11,876 nt of DNA from Methylotenera sp. (GCA_027310735.1 DAIDAH010000065.1:1-11876), one strand, 5' to 3'. Positions 1 to 6,885 are shown, counted from the first letter of the stretch. Notes: generated from the sequence alone by a model not told the origin. Made by a program: numbers and translations.

Positions 1-170
1 CAACTATTCAAGACTGTGGCTCACATACATTGCCATTCTTAAGTTTGATGTTCAAATCATTTGAGCCATTAGGTACAAAATTTTCCAGCATTCAAACACA
101 ACGCGTGCAACGTTTTGTAGGTGATGCTGCTTGTAGCGGCAACGGTGAGATTTTACTGATTTCAGCATAA
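1..170 (+). CDS. C-terminal end of an unidentified protein (partial)
   Basis: Reading from base 3, the frame is open for 55 codons and ends at a TAA at 168-170; the other two forward frames are closed within about 65 bases. The codons look like those of the neighbouring genes. The visible tail ends in GDAACSGNGEILLISA. I do not recognise the family, and a 55-codon open frame is not rare enough to prove coding by itself. The rest of the gene lies left of the window. It is in the same direction as trhO, 45 bases upstream of it, so the two could be co-transcribed. Confidence 0.5.
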   Translation, partial: TIQDCGSHTLPFLSLMFKSFEPLGTKFSSIQTQRVQRFVGDAACSGNGEILLISA

Positions 171-186
171 TTGCAGCAAGTGATAC

Positions 187-218
187 CATAGCGTTTTGCA
201 GAACAACTCAACGCTATG
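187..218 (+). promoter_or_regulatory. Stem-loop enclosing the trhO start codon
   Basis: CATAGCGTT (187-195) is perfectly complementary to AACGCTATG (210-218), leaving a 14-base loop. The last three bases of the 3' arm are the trhO ATG, so in the mRNA the start codon would be fully paired. No Shine-Dalgarno sequence is visible in the loop. The complementarity is seen directly; a role in regulating translation is inference. The same inverted repeat could instead be a DNA operator or chance. Confidence 0.4.
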
Positions 219-1178
219 TCACAGAACACAATACTAGAAACATCCACACAAAAGTACTTAACCGCAGCGCTTTATAAGTTTGTCAGCTTGCCAGACTATA
301 AAGCGCTTCAAGCGCCTATCATAGAGGCCTGCACCACTCACAACATCAAAGGTACGCTACTACTTGCTGAAGAAGGCATCAATGGCACAATTGCCGGTTT
401 GCCAGATGACATTCACGCCGTCCTCAATTACTTGCGTACAGACCCAATATTTCAAAATCGCTTGGCCGATTTAGAGCACAAAGAGTCTTTTGCCTCGGTA
501 CATCCCTTCTACCGGATGAAGGTAAAAATCAAAAAAGAGATTGTCACCCTCGGCGTGCCTGGCGTAAGCCCCACCAAACAAGTCGGCACTTATGTGAAAC
601 CGGAAGATTGGAATGCATTAATCTCTGACCCTGATGTCATTTTAATTGATACGCGTAATGACTATGAAGTCGATATCGGTACATTTAAAGGTGCAATAGA
701 TCCAAGAACCACCACATTCCGTGAATTTCCAGAATATGTAGCCAAGCACTTTGATAAAACTAAACATAAAAAAGTAGCTATGTTCTGCACAGGTGGCATC
801 CGTTGCGAAAAAGCATCCTCGTACATGATGGATCAAGGCTTTGAAGAGGTTTTTCACCTCCAAGGCGGTATTTTAAAGTATTTGGAAACCGTGCCTGAAG
901 AAAACAGCTTATGGCAAGGCGAGTGCTTTGTGTTCGATCAACGTGTTGGTGTAAAACACAATTTAGAGGTCGGCGAATATGACCAATGCTACGCATGCCG
1001 CCATCCACTGTCACCAACCGAACTACAAAGCCCGCAATATGAAGCTGGCATCTCTTGCCCATATTGCTACGGAAAAGTATCAGAAGAAAAACGTGCGAGT
1101 CTTATTGAACGCCAGAAACAAGTCTTATTAGCTAAGCAACGCGGTGCAATGCATATCGGTGAAAAACTCAAGAAATAG
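216..1178 (+). CDS. trhO: tRNA uridine(34) hydroxylase TrhO (YceA/UPF0176 family, rhodanese domain)
   Basis: TrhO hydroxylates uridine 34 in the wobble position of certain tRNAs to 5-hydroxyuridine in an oxygen-dependent reaction, the first step towards cmo5U/mcmo5U; it acts in the cytoplasm. The 320-residue length is normal for the family. The N-terminal domain (about residues 12-115) contains the family signature LLAEEGINGTIAG. A rhodanese domain follows (about 130-230) with the active-site loop CTGGIRCEKA, putting the catalytic cysteine at C191. The C-terminal tail carries CYAC (258-261) and SCPYC (C281, C284), a probable metal site typical of the family, then a basic helix. ATG at 216 is the only usable start, since a TAG lies in frame at 189; it has no Shine-Dalgarno and sits in a perfect stem. 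A lipoprotein gene follows 50 bases downstream on the same strand. Identity is secure from family-wide motifs. Confidence 0.95.
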   Translation: MSQNTILETSTQKYLTAALYKFVSLPDYKALQAPIIEACTTHNIKGTLLLAEEGINGTIAGLPDDIHAVLNYLRTDPIFQNRLADLEHKESFASVHPFYRMKVKIKKEIVTLGVPGVSPTKQVGTYVKPEDWNALISDPDVILIDTRNDYEVDIGTFKGAIDPRTTTFREFPEYVAKHFDKTKHKKVAMFCTGGIRCEKASSYMMDQGFEEVFHLQGGILKYLETVPEENSLWQGECFVFDQRVGVKHNLEVGEYDQCYACRHPLSPTELQSPQYEAGISCPYCYGKVSEEKRASLIERQKQVLLAKQRGAMHIGEKLKK

Positions 1179-1202
1179 ATCAACACATTAAGAGGCAAAT
1201 AA

Positions 1203-1232
1203 ATGCCAATAATACTCAGGAGAATCAATTGA
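1203..1232 (+). promoter_or_regulatory. Putative 9-codon leader ORF coupled to the lipoprotein gene
   Basis: ATG at 1203 opens a frame encoding MPIILRRIN and stopping at TGA 1230-1232. AGAGG (1191-1195) lies 7 bases upstream and could serve as its ribosome site. The stop shares two bases with the TTG start of the next gene (TTGA), the arrangement seen in translational coupling, and its two arginine codons form the Shine-Dalgarno of that gene. The layout is seen in the sequence; that the peptide is made or matters is inference. Confidence 0.3.
1218..1223 (+). promoter_or_regulatory. Strong Shine-Dalgarno deciding the TTG start at 1229
   Basis: AGGAGA lies 5 bases before TTG 1229. This is the best ribosome-binding site on the forward strand of the window, and it is what makes the unusual TTG credible as the start of the lipoprotein gene. 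Confidence 0.75.
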
Positions 1233-1435
1233 TTAAATTACTAGCTGTTTGTGCAATGTGCCTGCTGTCCATCATTGGCTGTGAAAAAGAAAGGCAAGTA
1301 TCTGCCGAAGTCGGCGCCCAACCTAAACAAATCATCGACAAAGTCACTAGTGACATTAGCAATGTAGAAGCTAAAGCCGCTGAGAATCTTAAAGCTGCGG
1401 ATGAAGCGAGTGCTCCAGAAAAGACCAACCAATAA
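1229..1435 (+). CDS. Small predicted lipoprotein, function unknown
   Basis: The 68-residue product begins with a lipoprotein signal: a lysine at position 3, a hydrophobic stretch (residues 4-16) and the lipobox IIGC with the lipidated cysteine at C18. The mature peptide of about 50 residues is charged, rich in Ala, Glu, Lys and Asp, and probably helical, with no recognisable domain. The residue after the cysteine is Glu, so inner or outer membrane sorting cannot be called. The start is TTG, supported by AGGAGA 5 bases upstream; without it the lipobox would lose its signal sequence. It lies 50 bases after trhO, and its stop is 9 bases from the stop of the convergent HAD gene. The lipobox is clear; the biological role is not. 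Confidence 0.75.
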   Translation: MIKLLAVCAMCLLSIIGCEKERQVSAEVGAQPKQIIDKVTSDISNVEAKAAENLKAADEASAPEKTNQ

Positions 1436-1444
1436 GTATTCAGC

Positions 1445-2191
1445 TTACAAGTGATTTAATGCGTCCAAGTTAACGCATGTATTACCCGTTAAAACACCCT
1501 GTAACACTCTACATGACACATCAGGCTCGCCAAGGTCAGTCAATACTAGCGCTGCACCATTAAAGTCGTGGTCAGCTGTATAGTCATTAATTGTGACTAT
1601 AGTTCTTAAGCCCGCACCCAGACTTGATTTTAAGCCATTTTCAGAATCTTCAAATGCAAGGCACACTGCTGGGTCTAGTTGCAGTTTATTTAAAGCCCAC
1701 TGATAAATATCTGGTGCCGGCTTTTTGGCTGGAACCACATCACCTGCGGCAATGACTTCAAACCATGCCAATGCATCCTCCCCCAAAGTGTGCGTAACCA
1801 GTGCGGTTACATTCGCTGGTGTAGTCGTCGTTGCTATGGCGAGCCGGATATTTGCAGCTCTTGCTTCAAGTAACAGGCGCTTCACGCCAGTACGAAGTGG
1901 AATCATTCCTGCAGATAACAGTTCTGTATAAATACGCGTTTTTTCTCGGTGTAAACTTGCTACAAGCTTAGGAAAGTTTATATCTTGTTTCAACTCCGGC
2001 TGATACCGCTCTACATAGAAATTGATACGCTCTTTACCACCAGTGACTGTAAGCAGCTCACCATAGAGTGCAACATCCCAATGCCAATCTAAACCCGCCT
2101 CTTTAAACGCTTGATTAAATGCAGGTCGATGCCCATCTCGCTCAGTATCAGCTAAAGTGCCATCAACATCAAAGATAAATGCTTGAATCAT
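1445..2191 (-). CDS. cbbY: HAD-superfamily phosphatase, CbbY-like
   Basis: A 248-residue HAD subfamily IA hydrolase. All four HAD motifs are present: DVDGTLADTE with nucleophile D8 and acid D10, the Thr run ATTTT at about 120-124, the lysine in VVPAKKPAPDIY (K156/K157), and AFEDSENG with E181/D182. The cap region reads GLDWHWDVALYGELLTVTGGKERI, which closely matches CbbY. Characterised CbbY dephosphorylates xylulose-1,5-bisphosphate, a RuBisCO inhibitor; some relatives act as phosphoglycolate or sugar phosphatases. No Calvin-cycle gene is in the window, so the physiological substrate is uncertain. The ATG at 2191 has a weak GGAT 8 bases upstream, and a TATAAT lies at 2225-2230. The gene converges on the lipoprotein gene. 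Family assignment is firm; the exact substrate is inference. Confidence 0.88.
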   Translation of the reverse strand: MIQAFIFDVDGTLADTERDGHRPAFNQAFKEAGLDWHWDVALYGELLTVTGGKERINFYVERYQPELKQDINFPKLVASLHREKTRIYTELLSAGMIPLRTGVKRLLLEARAANIRLAIATTTTPANVTALVTHTLGEDALAWFEVIAAGDVVPAKKPAPDIYQWALNKLQLDPAVCLAFEDSENGLKSSLGAGLRTIVTINDYTADHDFNGAALVLTDLGEPDVSCRVLQGVLTGNTCVNLDALNHL

Positions 2192-2224
2192 TAAGCGACA
2201 TCCATAAAGCCAAGGTAAATTAAA

Positions 2225-2230
2225 ATTATA
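2225..2230 (-). promoter_or_regulatory. Putative -10 box for the HAD phosphatase
   Basis: On the minus strand this reads TATAAT, a perfect -10 consensus, 33 bases upstream of the start codon at 2191. No good -35 hexamer lies at 16-18 bases spacing, so it is a candidate only. Confidence 0.35.
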
Positions 2231-2261
2231 AGCTTTGATTAGCTTTAAGCCCTACAAAGCT
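2231..2261 (-). other. Inverted repeat between two minus-strand genes
   Basis: AGCTTTG (2231-2237) and CAAAGCT (2255-2261) are perfect complements with a 17-base loop that itself contains GCTTTAAGC. On the minus strand the hairpin is followed by AT-rich sequence but by no proper T tract. It lies after the unknown gene at 2350-2898 and just before the -10 candidate of the phosphatase, so it may be a weak terminator, an operator, or chance. A second short repeat, CTACAA-A-TTGTAG, lies at 2323-2335. Confidence 0.25.
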
Positions 2262-2349
2262 AAGTCTGATTGATTAATTTAACTAAAAATATCATACGTA
2301 TTGAAGTATCGTACCAGAATGACTACAAATTGTAGCGCGACAAACTTAC

Positions 2350-2898
2350 TTAATGAGTATTAGTGCTAACTGGAGCTGTATTCAGCATATTATTTTCTAA
2401 TATCTGATGAATCTGTTCCATGAGAAAGCTAGCTGACTCTCGCCCTAATTTTGACTCCCGCATGGCCATGTGCCAGTTAGAGATACAACTTCTCAATGAA
2501 GGTAAATCGTTGCTATTGTTGATATTCTCTTTAATGCCGCGCCCCATTAAGCCAAGATAATCATCGGCAGCTTCAATAAGTATTGCTTTCACAGCCGCGA
2601 TTTTTTCTAATGCAATTGGCGTGCTAGTAATCTCGGCATGAAAGAGTGAGTGTGCAGTTAAAGTAACATTTTCTGTTCTGTTGTTAGTAACAGGAGTGCT
2701 GTTAAATTTCTGGATAAACCCACCAGACTCTAACTTTTGAATCGTTTCAGCAAGTTGTTCTTTTCTAAAAAACTTCTCAAGCTCACTGATGCTTCGAACG
2801 CCATTCACCAATAGCAATACCTGCCGCTCTCGGACATGTAATGTGCGTTTTTGGTTGGTAAATTCATTGTAACCAAGCACCGATTTCTCATAAACCAT
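2350..2898 (-). CDS. Two-domain protein of unknown function with winged-helix-like N-terminus
   Basis: A 182-residue soluble protein that I cannot name. Residues 1-65 (RERQVLLLVNGVRSISELEKFF, then a helix and LESGGFIQKF) read like the small winged-helix or helix-turn-helix module found at the N-terminus of many betaproteobacterial hypothetical proteins. Residues 70-95 are a polar linker. Residues 95-170 form a helical domain with DDYLGLMGRGI and NWHMAMRESKLGRESASFL, a pattern I associate with the same group of betaproteobacterial proteins. There is no signal peptide or membrane segment. ATG 2898 has no clear Shine-Dalgarno. A perfect 14-base palindrome lies 5 bases upstream and could be an operator. 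The gene is followed by the CbbY-like gene in the same direction but with a 158-base gap. That it is a real gene is likely; a regulatory role is inference. Confidence 0.8.
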   Translation of the reverse strand: MVYEKSVLGYNEFTNQKRTLHVRERQVLLLVNGVRSISELEKFFRKEQLAETIQKLESGGFIQKFNSTPVTNNRTENVTLTAHSLFHAEITSTPIALEKIAAVKAILIEAADDYLGLMGRGIKENINNSNDLPSLRSCISNWHMAMRESKLGRESASFLMEQIHQILENNMLNTAPVSTNTH

Positions 2899-2903
2899 AT
2901 CTA

Positions 2904-2917
2904 TTCTTTTAAAAGAA
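2904..2917. promoter_or_regulatory. 14-base perfect palindrome upstream of the unknown gene
   Basis: TTCTTTTAAAAGAA is a perfect palindrome whose edge lies 5 bases from the start codon at 2898. Its position suits an operator for self-repression by the winged-helix-like product. In AT-rich DNA of this length one such palindrome can arise by chance, so the support is positional only. Confidence 0.25.
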
Positions 2918-3000
2918 ATTTACAGAGTCGAGACTAATGAATAAATGTTACATTAGGATTACAACGTTAAGAATTTTGATGAATTTAAAGCTGAACTGCT

Positions 3001-3035
3001 ACAAAGAAAAAGGGCTAGGCCTGAGCCTACCCCTT
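3001..3035 (-). terminator. Rho-independent terminator of the arginine operon
   Basis: Arms 3010-3020 and 3025-3035 pair in an 11-bp stem with a single G-G mismatch and a 4-base loop. Read on the minus strand, the stem is followed directly by TTTTTCTTT, giving a typical intrinsic terminator 25 bases after the argG stop. On the plus strand the T tract after the stem is interrupted, so it acts mainly in the argG direction. Confidence 0.85.
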
Positions 3036-3059
3036 AGGTTTTTACTACATATTTTTTTG

Positions 3060-4292
3060 CTATTGTTTATTTCTCAAATTCGCTGCGATACGCAATCTCA
3101 AAGCATTCAGCTTAATAAAGCCGCCTGCATCGCGTTGATCATATGCGCCAGCATCATCTTCAAATGTCGCAATCGTAGAATCAAACAATGAGTTAGTTTT
3201 ACTATCGCGGCCGGTAATAATAACATTACCCTTGTAAAGCTTAACGCGCACCCAGCCATTCACTGATTTTTGCGTATGGTCAATGAGTGTCTGAATCGCA
3301 AGACGCTCAGGGCTCCACCAGTAACCGTTATAAATCATGCTGGCATAACGTGGCATTAAGTCATCTTTCAAATGCGCCACTTCACGGTCTAATGTAATGG
3401 ATTCAATCGCACGATGCGCTTTAAGCATAATCGTACCGCCTGGTGTTTCGTAACAACCGCGTGACTTCATACCAACATAACGGTTTTCAACCAAGTCTAA
3501 ACGACCAATACCGTGCTTACCTCCGATTGCATTCAAATGCGCCAACATTTCGTGCGCCTTCATGGCTTGACCATTCAAACTTACTGGGTCACCATTCACG
3601 TATTCAATATCTAGGTATTCAGGTGTATCTGGCGCTTTTTCTGGGCTAACACTCCAACGCCACATAGACTCTTCAGCTTCTGCAGCTGGGTTTTCCAAAT
3701 GACGACCTTCGTATGAAATGTGCAACAAGTTAGCATCCATGCTGTATGGGCTACCGCCTTGCTTATGTTTCATATCGACTGGAATGCCATGTTTTTCAGC
3801 ATAGGCCATGAGCTTTTCACGACTCAACAAATCCCACTCGCGCCAAGGCGCAATAATTTGAATGTTTGGGCTCAATGCATAAGCACCCAATTCAAAACGC
3901 ACTTGGTCATTACCTTTACCCGTTGCGCCATGTGAAATAGCGTCAGCATTGGTTTCTGCAGCAATCTCGATTAAACGCTTAGCGATTAAAGGACGTGCGA
4001 TTGATGTGCCTAATAAGTACTCACCTTCGTAAACAGTATTCGCACGGAACATTGGAAATACAAAGTCACGCACGAACTCTTCACGTACATCATCAATGTA
4101 GATTTCTTTTACGCCGGCGGCTTTTGCTTTAGCACGTGCGGGCTCTAACTCTTCACCCTGACCTAAGTCAGCAGTAAACGTCACCACTTCACATTTATAC
4201 TCGTCTTGCAACCACTTCAAAATAACTGAAGTATCCAAGCCGCCAGAATAGGCTAATACTACTTTTTTAATCTCTTTTTTTACGTTACTCAT
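3060..4292 (-). CDS. argG: Argininosuccinate synthase
   Basis: ArgG joins citrulline and aspartate at the cost of ATP (to AMP and PPi) to make argininosuccinate, the second-last step of arginine synthesis, in the cytoplasm. The 410 residues fit the short (type 1) form. The N-terminal ATP-binding PP-loop AYSGGLDTS is at about residues 14-22. Further family signatures are SHGATGKGNDQVRFE, GGSPYSMDANLLHISYEGR and the C-terminal YNGYWWSPER. The ATG at 4292 gives the usual N-terminus; the nearest purine-rich stretch (GGGAAAAA) is rather distant. It is the last gene of the argD-argF-membrane protein-argG operon, 23 bases after the preceding gene, and is followed by a strong terminator. Identity is secure. 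Confidence 0.98.
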   Translation of the reverse strand: MSNVKKEIKKVVLAYSGGLDTSVILKWLQDEYKCEVVTFTADLGQGEELEPARAKAKAAGVKEIYIDDVREEFVRDFVFPMFRANTVYEGEYLLGTSIARPLIAKRLIEIAAETNADAISHGATGKGNDQVRFELGAYALSPNIQIIAPWREWDLLSREKLMAYAEKHGIPVDMKHKQGGSPYSMDANLLHISYEGRHLENPAAEAEESMWRWSVSPEKAPDTPEYLDIEYVNGDPVSLNGQAMKAHEMLAHLNAIGGKHGIGRLDLVENRYVGMKSRGCYETPGGTIMLKAHRAIESITLDREVAHLKDDLMPRYASMIYNGYWWSPERLAIQTLIDHTQKSVNGWVRVKLYKGNVIITGRDSKTNSLFDSTIATFEDDAGAYDQRDAGGFIKLNALRLRIAANLRNKQ

Positions 4293-4315
4293 TACTTAAG
4301 TTTTTCCCAATTCAA

Positions 4316-4618
4316 CTAATTTATAAATAGATCGAAGGCGACTAACACGCTCACAAAACCCATTAAACTCAAACCACTTAAAAACAACCAATCGGCGATA
4401 TTTTCATATTTCTCAACATTGTGTCGGTGTCGCAATGTCCAGTAAGATAACCATGCACTGCCCAAAAAAATGAGTGCATCAACAGCCATAAGCTGATCTA
4501 CCCATGGTGATATTGCTTCTTTTGGCACCAATTGTACTAGTGAGATTACTGTCACGCAAACGCCAACCATAGTGGCGGCAACAGGAAGAATATGATTGCT
4601 TATATTTTCAGAAGCCAC
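4316..4618 (-). CDS. Small integral membrane protein with three predicted helices, inside the arginine operon
   Basis: A 100-residue hydrophobic protein of unknown function. Three membrane segments can be seen, at about residues 10-32, 41-62 and 75-98, separated by a short PKEAISPW loop and a basic loop RHRHNVEKYENIADW. There is no signal peptidase site and no known catalytic motif. The GTG start at 4618 directly abuts the TAA of argF, and the stop lies 23 bases before argG, so it must be co-transcribed and is probably translationally coupled to argF. A possible AGGA lies within the end of argF. The next in-frame ATG would give a protein starting at residue 17, which would cut into the first helix. 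The placement suggests a link with arginine or ornithine metabolism or transport, but this is inference. It is unlike any transporter family I recognise. Confidence 0.8.
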   Translation of the reverse strand: MASENISNHILPVAATMVGVCVTVISLVQLVPKEAISPWVDQLMAVDALIFLGSAWLSYWTLRHRHNVEKYENIADWLFLSGLSLMGFVSVLVAFDLFIN

Positions 4619-5536
4619 TTACTTCAATCGTCCTAACAATAAATATTCCATCAATGCTTTCTGTACATGCAAACGATTCTCTGCCTCATCCCATACAACT
4701 GACTGCGAGCCATCAATCACATCTGCAGCCACCTCCTCACCACGATGCGCTGGCAGGCAGTGCATAAATAACGCATCTTTAGCAGCCACTCGCATCATAT
4801 CGCCATCTACTTGCCAATCAGCAAAGTCGCGCATACGCTCTTCATTTTCAGCCTCAAAACCCATACTGGTCCACACATCAGTGGTCACCATATCGGCGCC
4901 CTTAGCGGCTTCCATTGGATCAGCAAACACCTCGAAATGATCATTTCCATAAAGGTTGGCGCGCTCTGGTTCAACTTCATAGCCTGGAGGTGTTGAAACA
5001 TGGACATTAAAGTCCAGCACCTCAGCCGCTTGCAACCAAGTATTGCAGACGTTATTGCTATCGCCAATCCATGCAACTGTTTTACCTTGAATCGGTCCAC
5101 GATGCTCGATAAAAGTGAATATATCCGCCAAAATCTGGCAAGGATGGTATTCATTGGTCAAACCATTAATCACAGGCACACGAGAGTTAGCAGCAAAACG
5201 CTCAATGATTTCTTGTTCATAGGTACGAATCATCACCAAGTCACTCATACGAGAAATAACTTGTGCAGCATCTTCCACGGGCTCACCACGCCCAAGCTGA
5301 GAGTCACGCGTATTCAAATAGATGGCTGAACCGCCCAATTGCTGCATACCAGCCTCAAAAGACAAACGGGTGCGCGTACTAGCTTTTTCAAAGATCATCA
5401 CCAAAGTACGATCTTGTAAGGGCCAATAAGGTTTGTACTCCTTGAATTGGGTTTTAATCCAGCGTGTACGCTCAAACACATATTCAAGCTCGTCGCGATT
5501 CAAATCATTAAATTGTAAAAAATGTTTTATTGCCAT
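4619..5536 (-). CDS. argF: Ornithine carbamoyltransferase
   Basis: ArgF transfers the carbamoyl group of carbamoyl phosphate to ornithine to give citrulline; it works as a cytoplasmic trimer. At 305 residues it has the usual length. The carbamoyl phosphate loop STRTR is at residues 53-57, HPCQ at 131-134, the ornithine-binding DVWTSMG at 220-226 and HCLPAHRG at 259-266; all key residues are present. ATG 5536 gives the typical start (MAIKHFLQFNDLNRDEL), with only a weak upstream purine stretch. It follows argD by 53 bases and touches the membrane protein gene, whose GTG comes straight after this TAA. Placed in an operon with argD and argG, it is the biosynthetic enzyme and not a catabolic ArcB. 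Identity is secure. Confidence 0.98.
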   Translation of the reverse strand: MAIKHFLQFNDLNRDELEYVFERTRWIKTQFKEYKPYWPLQDRTLVMIFEKASTRTRLSFEAGMQQLGGSAIYLNTRDSQLGRGEPVEDAAQVISRMSDLVMIRTYEQEIIERFAANSRVPVINGLTNEYHPCQILADIFTFIEHRGPIQGKTVAWIGDSNNVCNTWLQAAEVLDFNVHVSTPPGYEVEPERANLYGNDHFEVFADPMEAAKGADMVTTDVWTSMGFEAENEERMRDFADWQVDGDMMRVAAKDALFMHCLPAHRGEEVAADVIDGSQSVVWDEAENRLHVQKALMEYLLLGRLK

Positions 5537-5589
5537 AATGTTTACCGTCAGTTTTTTTATTACTATCGTTTTGCTACTTTAAAAATTAA

Positions 5590-6771
5590 TTAGCTATTCA
5601 AGAATGCCTTAATTACAGAGCACAAGCGCTGTATCAGTGCTTGTGCCTCAGCCTCACTCATCACTAGTGGTGGTAATAACCGCACCACATTTTCCGCAGT
5701 AACATTCACCAATAGTTTAGCTTCCAACGCCATTTTCACAATATCAGCACATGGACGATCCAACTCAATGCCTATCATCAAGCCAGCATTACGTGTTGTT
5801 GTTACGCCTTTGACATTTTTAAACTCGGCATTAAAACCTTCACGCAGTAAATTACCTATTTTCTCGGCATTCTCACGTAAGTTTTCTTGCTCAATAGCAT
5901 TTAATGTAGCTAAACCTGCCGCACATGCAAGTGGATTGCCACCGAAAGTGGAACCGTGTTTTCCATAAGTAAATACTTCTGCAGCCTTACCAGCCGCTAC
6001 GCATGCACCAATAGGTACACCTGAGCCCAAACCTTTAGCAAGGCTCATGACATCTGGCTTAATTGCGGTATGCTGGAATGCAAACCATGTACCTGTACGC
6101 GCAATACCTGTTTGCACTTCATCTAACATCAACAACCAGCCATGTGCATCACAAATCTGGCGTAATGCTTCTAAATAAGCACTCGCTTCTTTGGGAATAT
6201 TAATGCCACCTTCGCCTTGCACTGGCTCGACTAAAATAGCCACAATATTCGGGTTATGCTCCGCTACGTGTTTGACTGCTTCGACATCATCATAAGGCAC
6301 TCGTACAAAACCACCCACTAGCGGCTCGAAACCGGCCTGTACTTTGCGATTACCTGTAGCTGAAAGCGTTGCCATCGTACGTCCATGAAAAGACTTATCC
6401 ATTACGATAATTTCTGGGTTAGCAATACCCTTATTATGCCCATACAGACGCGCCAACTTAATTGCAGCCTCATTAGCTTCACAACCTGAGTTGCAAAAAA
6501 ACACTTTATCCATGCCGGAAATTTCACATAGCTTATCAGCTAACGCCGCTTGCTCAGCAATGTTGTAAATATTGGATACGTGAATTAACTTACCGGCTTG
6601 TTCGCTGATAGCCCGCACTAATTCAGGATGTGCATGACCCAAGCCATTGACAGCTACACCAGCTAGCGCATCCAGATATTTTTCGCCTTTATCGTCCCAA
6701 AGCCAAACACCTTCGCCTTTAACAAAGGTAACGGGCTGGCGCATATAGGTATTCATTAAATGGTCAGACAT
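5590..6771 (-). CDS. argD: Acetylornithine aminotransferase (class III, PLP-dependent)
   Basis: ArgD converts N-acetylglutamate semialdehyde and glutamate to N-acetylornithine and 2-oxoglutarate; many ArgD enzymes also serve lysine synthesis as succinyldiaminopimelate aminotransferase. The 393 residues match the family. Visible signatures are NSGCEANEAAIKLAR (94-108), the phosphate-binding KSFHGRTMATLSATG (126-140), VEPVQGEGG (181-189), LDEVQTG (216-222) and the PLP-binding lysine K246 in LAKGLGSG. ATG 6771 gives the normal N-terminus, with a weak GAG as ribosome site. It is the first gene of the arginine operon, and a candidate promoter with an inverted repeat lies just upstream. Identity is secure at family level; acetylornithine preference follows from the argF/argG context. 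Confidence 0.96.
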   Translation of the reverse strand: MSDHLMNTYMRQPVTFVKGEGVWLWDDKGEKYLDALAGVAVNGLGHAHPELVRAISEQAGKLIHVSNIYNIAEQAALADKLCEISGMDKVFFCNSGCEANEAAIKLARLYGHNKGIANPEIIVMDKSFHGRTMATLSATGNRKVQAGFEPLVGGFVRVPYDDVEAVKHVAEHNPNIVAILVEPVQGEGGINIPKEASAYLEALRQICDAHGWLLMLDEVQTGIARTGTWFAFQHTAIKPDVMSLAKGLGSGVPIGACVAAGKAAEVFTYGKHGSTFGGNPLACAAGLATLNAIEQENLRENAEKIGNLLREGFNAEFKNVKGVTTTRNAGLMIGIELDRPCADIVKMALEAKLLVNVTAENVVRLLPPLVMSEAEAQALIQRLCSVIKAFLNS

Positions 6772-6797
6772 AGATTTTTACTCAAGTACTCAATAGG

Positions 6798-6829
6798 ATT
6801 ATTTTTAGTAGTTACTTGCTATTGCAAGT
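6798..6829 (-). promoter_or_regulatory. Candidate argD operon promoter with overlapping inverted repeat
   Basis: On the minus strand TTGCAA (6822-6827) and AATAAT (6798-6803) are separated by 18 bases and resemble -35 and -10 boxes; transcription would begin some 20 bases before the argD ATG. The perfect inverted repeat ACTTGC-TATT-GCAAGT (6814-6829) covers the -35 box and could be an operator. It does not resemble the E. coli ARG box. Such short repeats are common by chance, so support is mainly from position. Confidence 0.4.
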
Positions 6830-6885
6830 GAGGCGATATAAATCTTACCCCGCGAGATTAGCCGAAATCAGCAGTATTGGCAAGT

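Noticed and set aside
1433..1447. TAAG/CTTA repeat between the convergent lipoprotein and phosphatase genes, considered as a bidirectional terminator
   Set aside because: Four base pairs and no T run; too weak.
2937..3191. 84-codon forward frame with hydrophobic middle
   Set aside because: It runs through the argG terminator hairpin and antisense to the argG end; no ribosome site and no family resemblance.
4596..4940. 114-codon forward frame opposite argF and the membrane protein gene
   Set aside because: Shadow of the conserved argF coding sequence on the other strand; low-complexity Ser/Ala-rich product.
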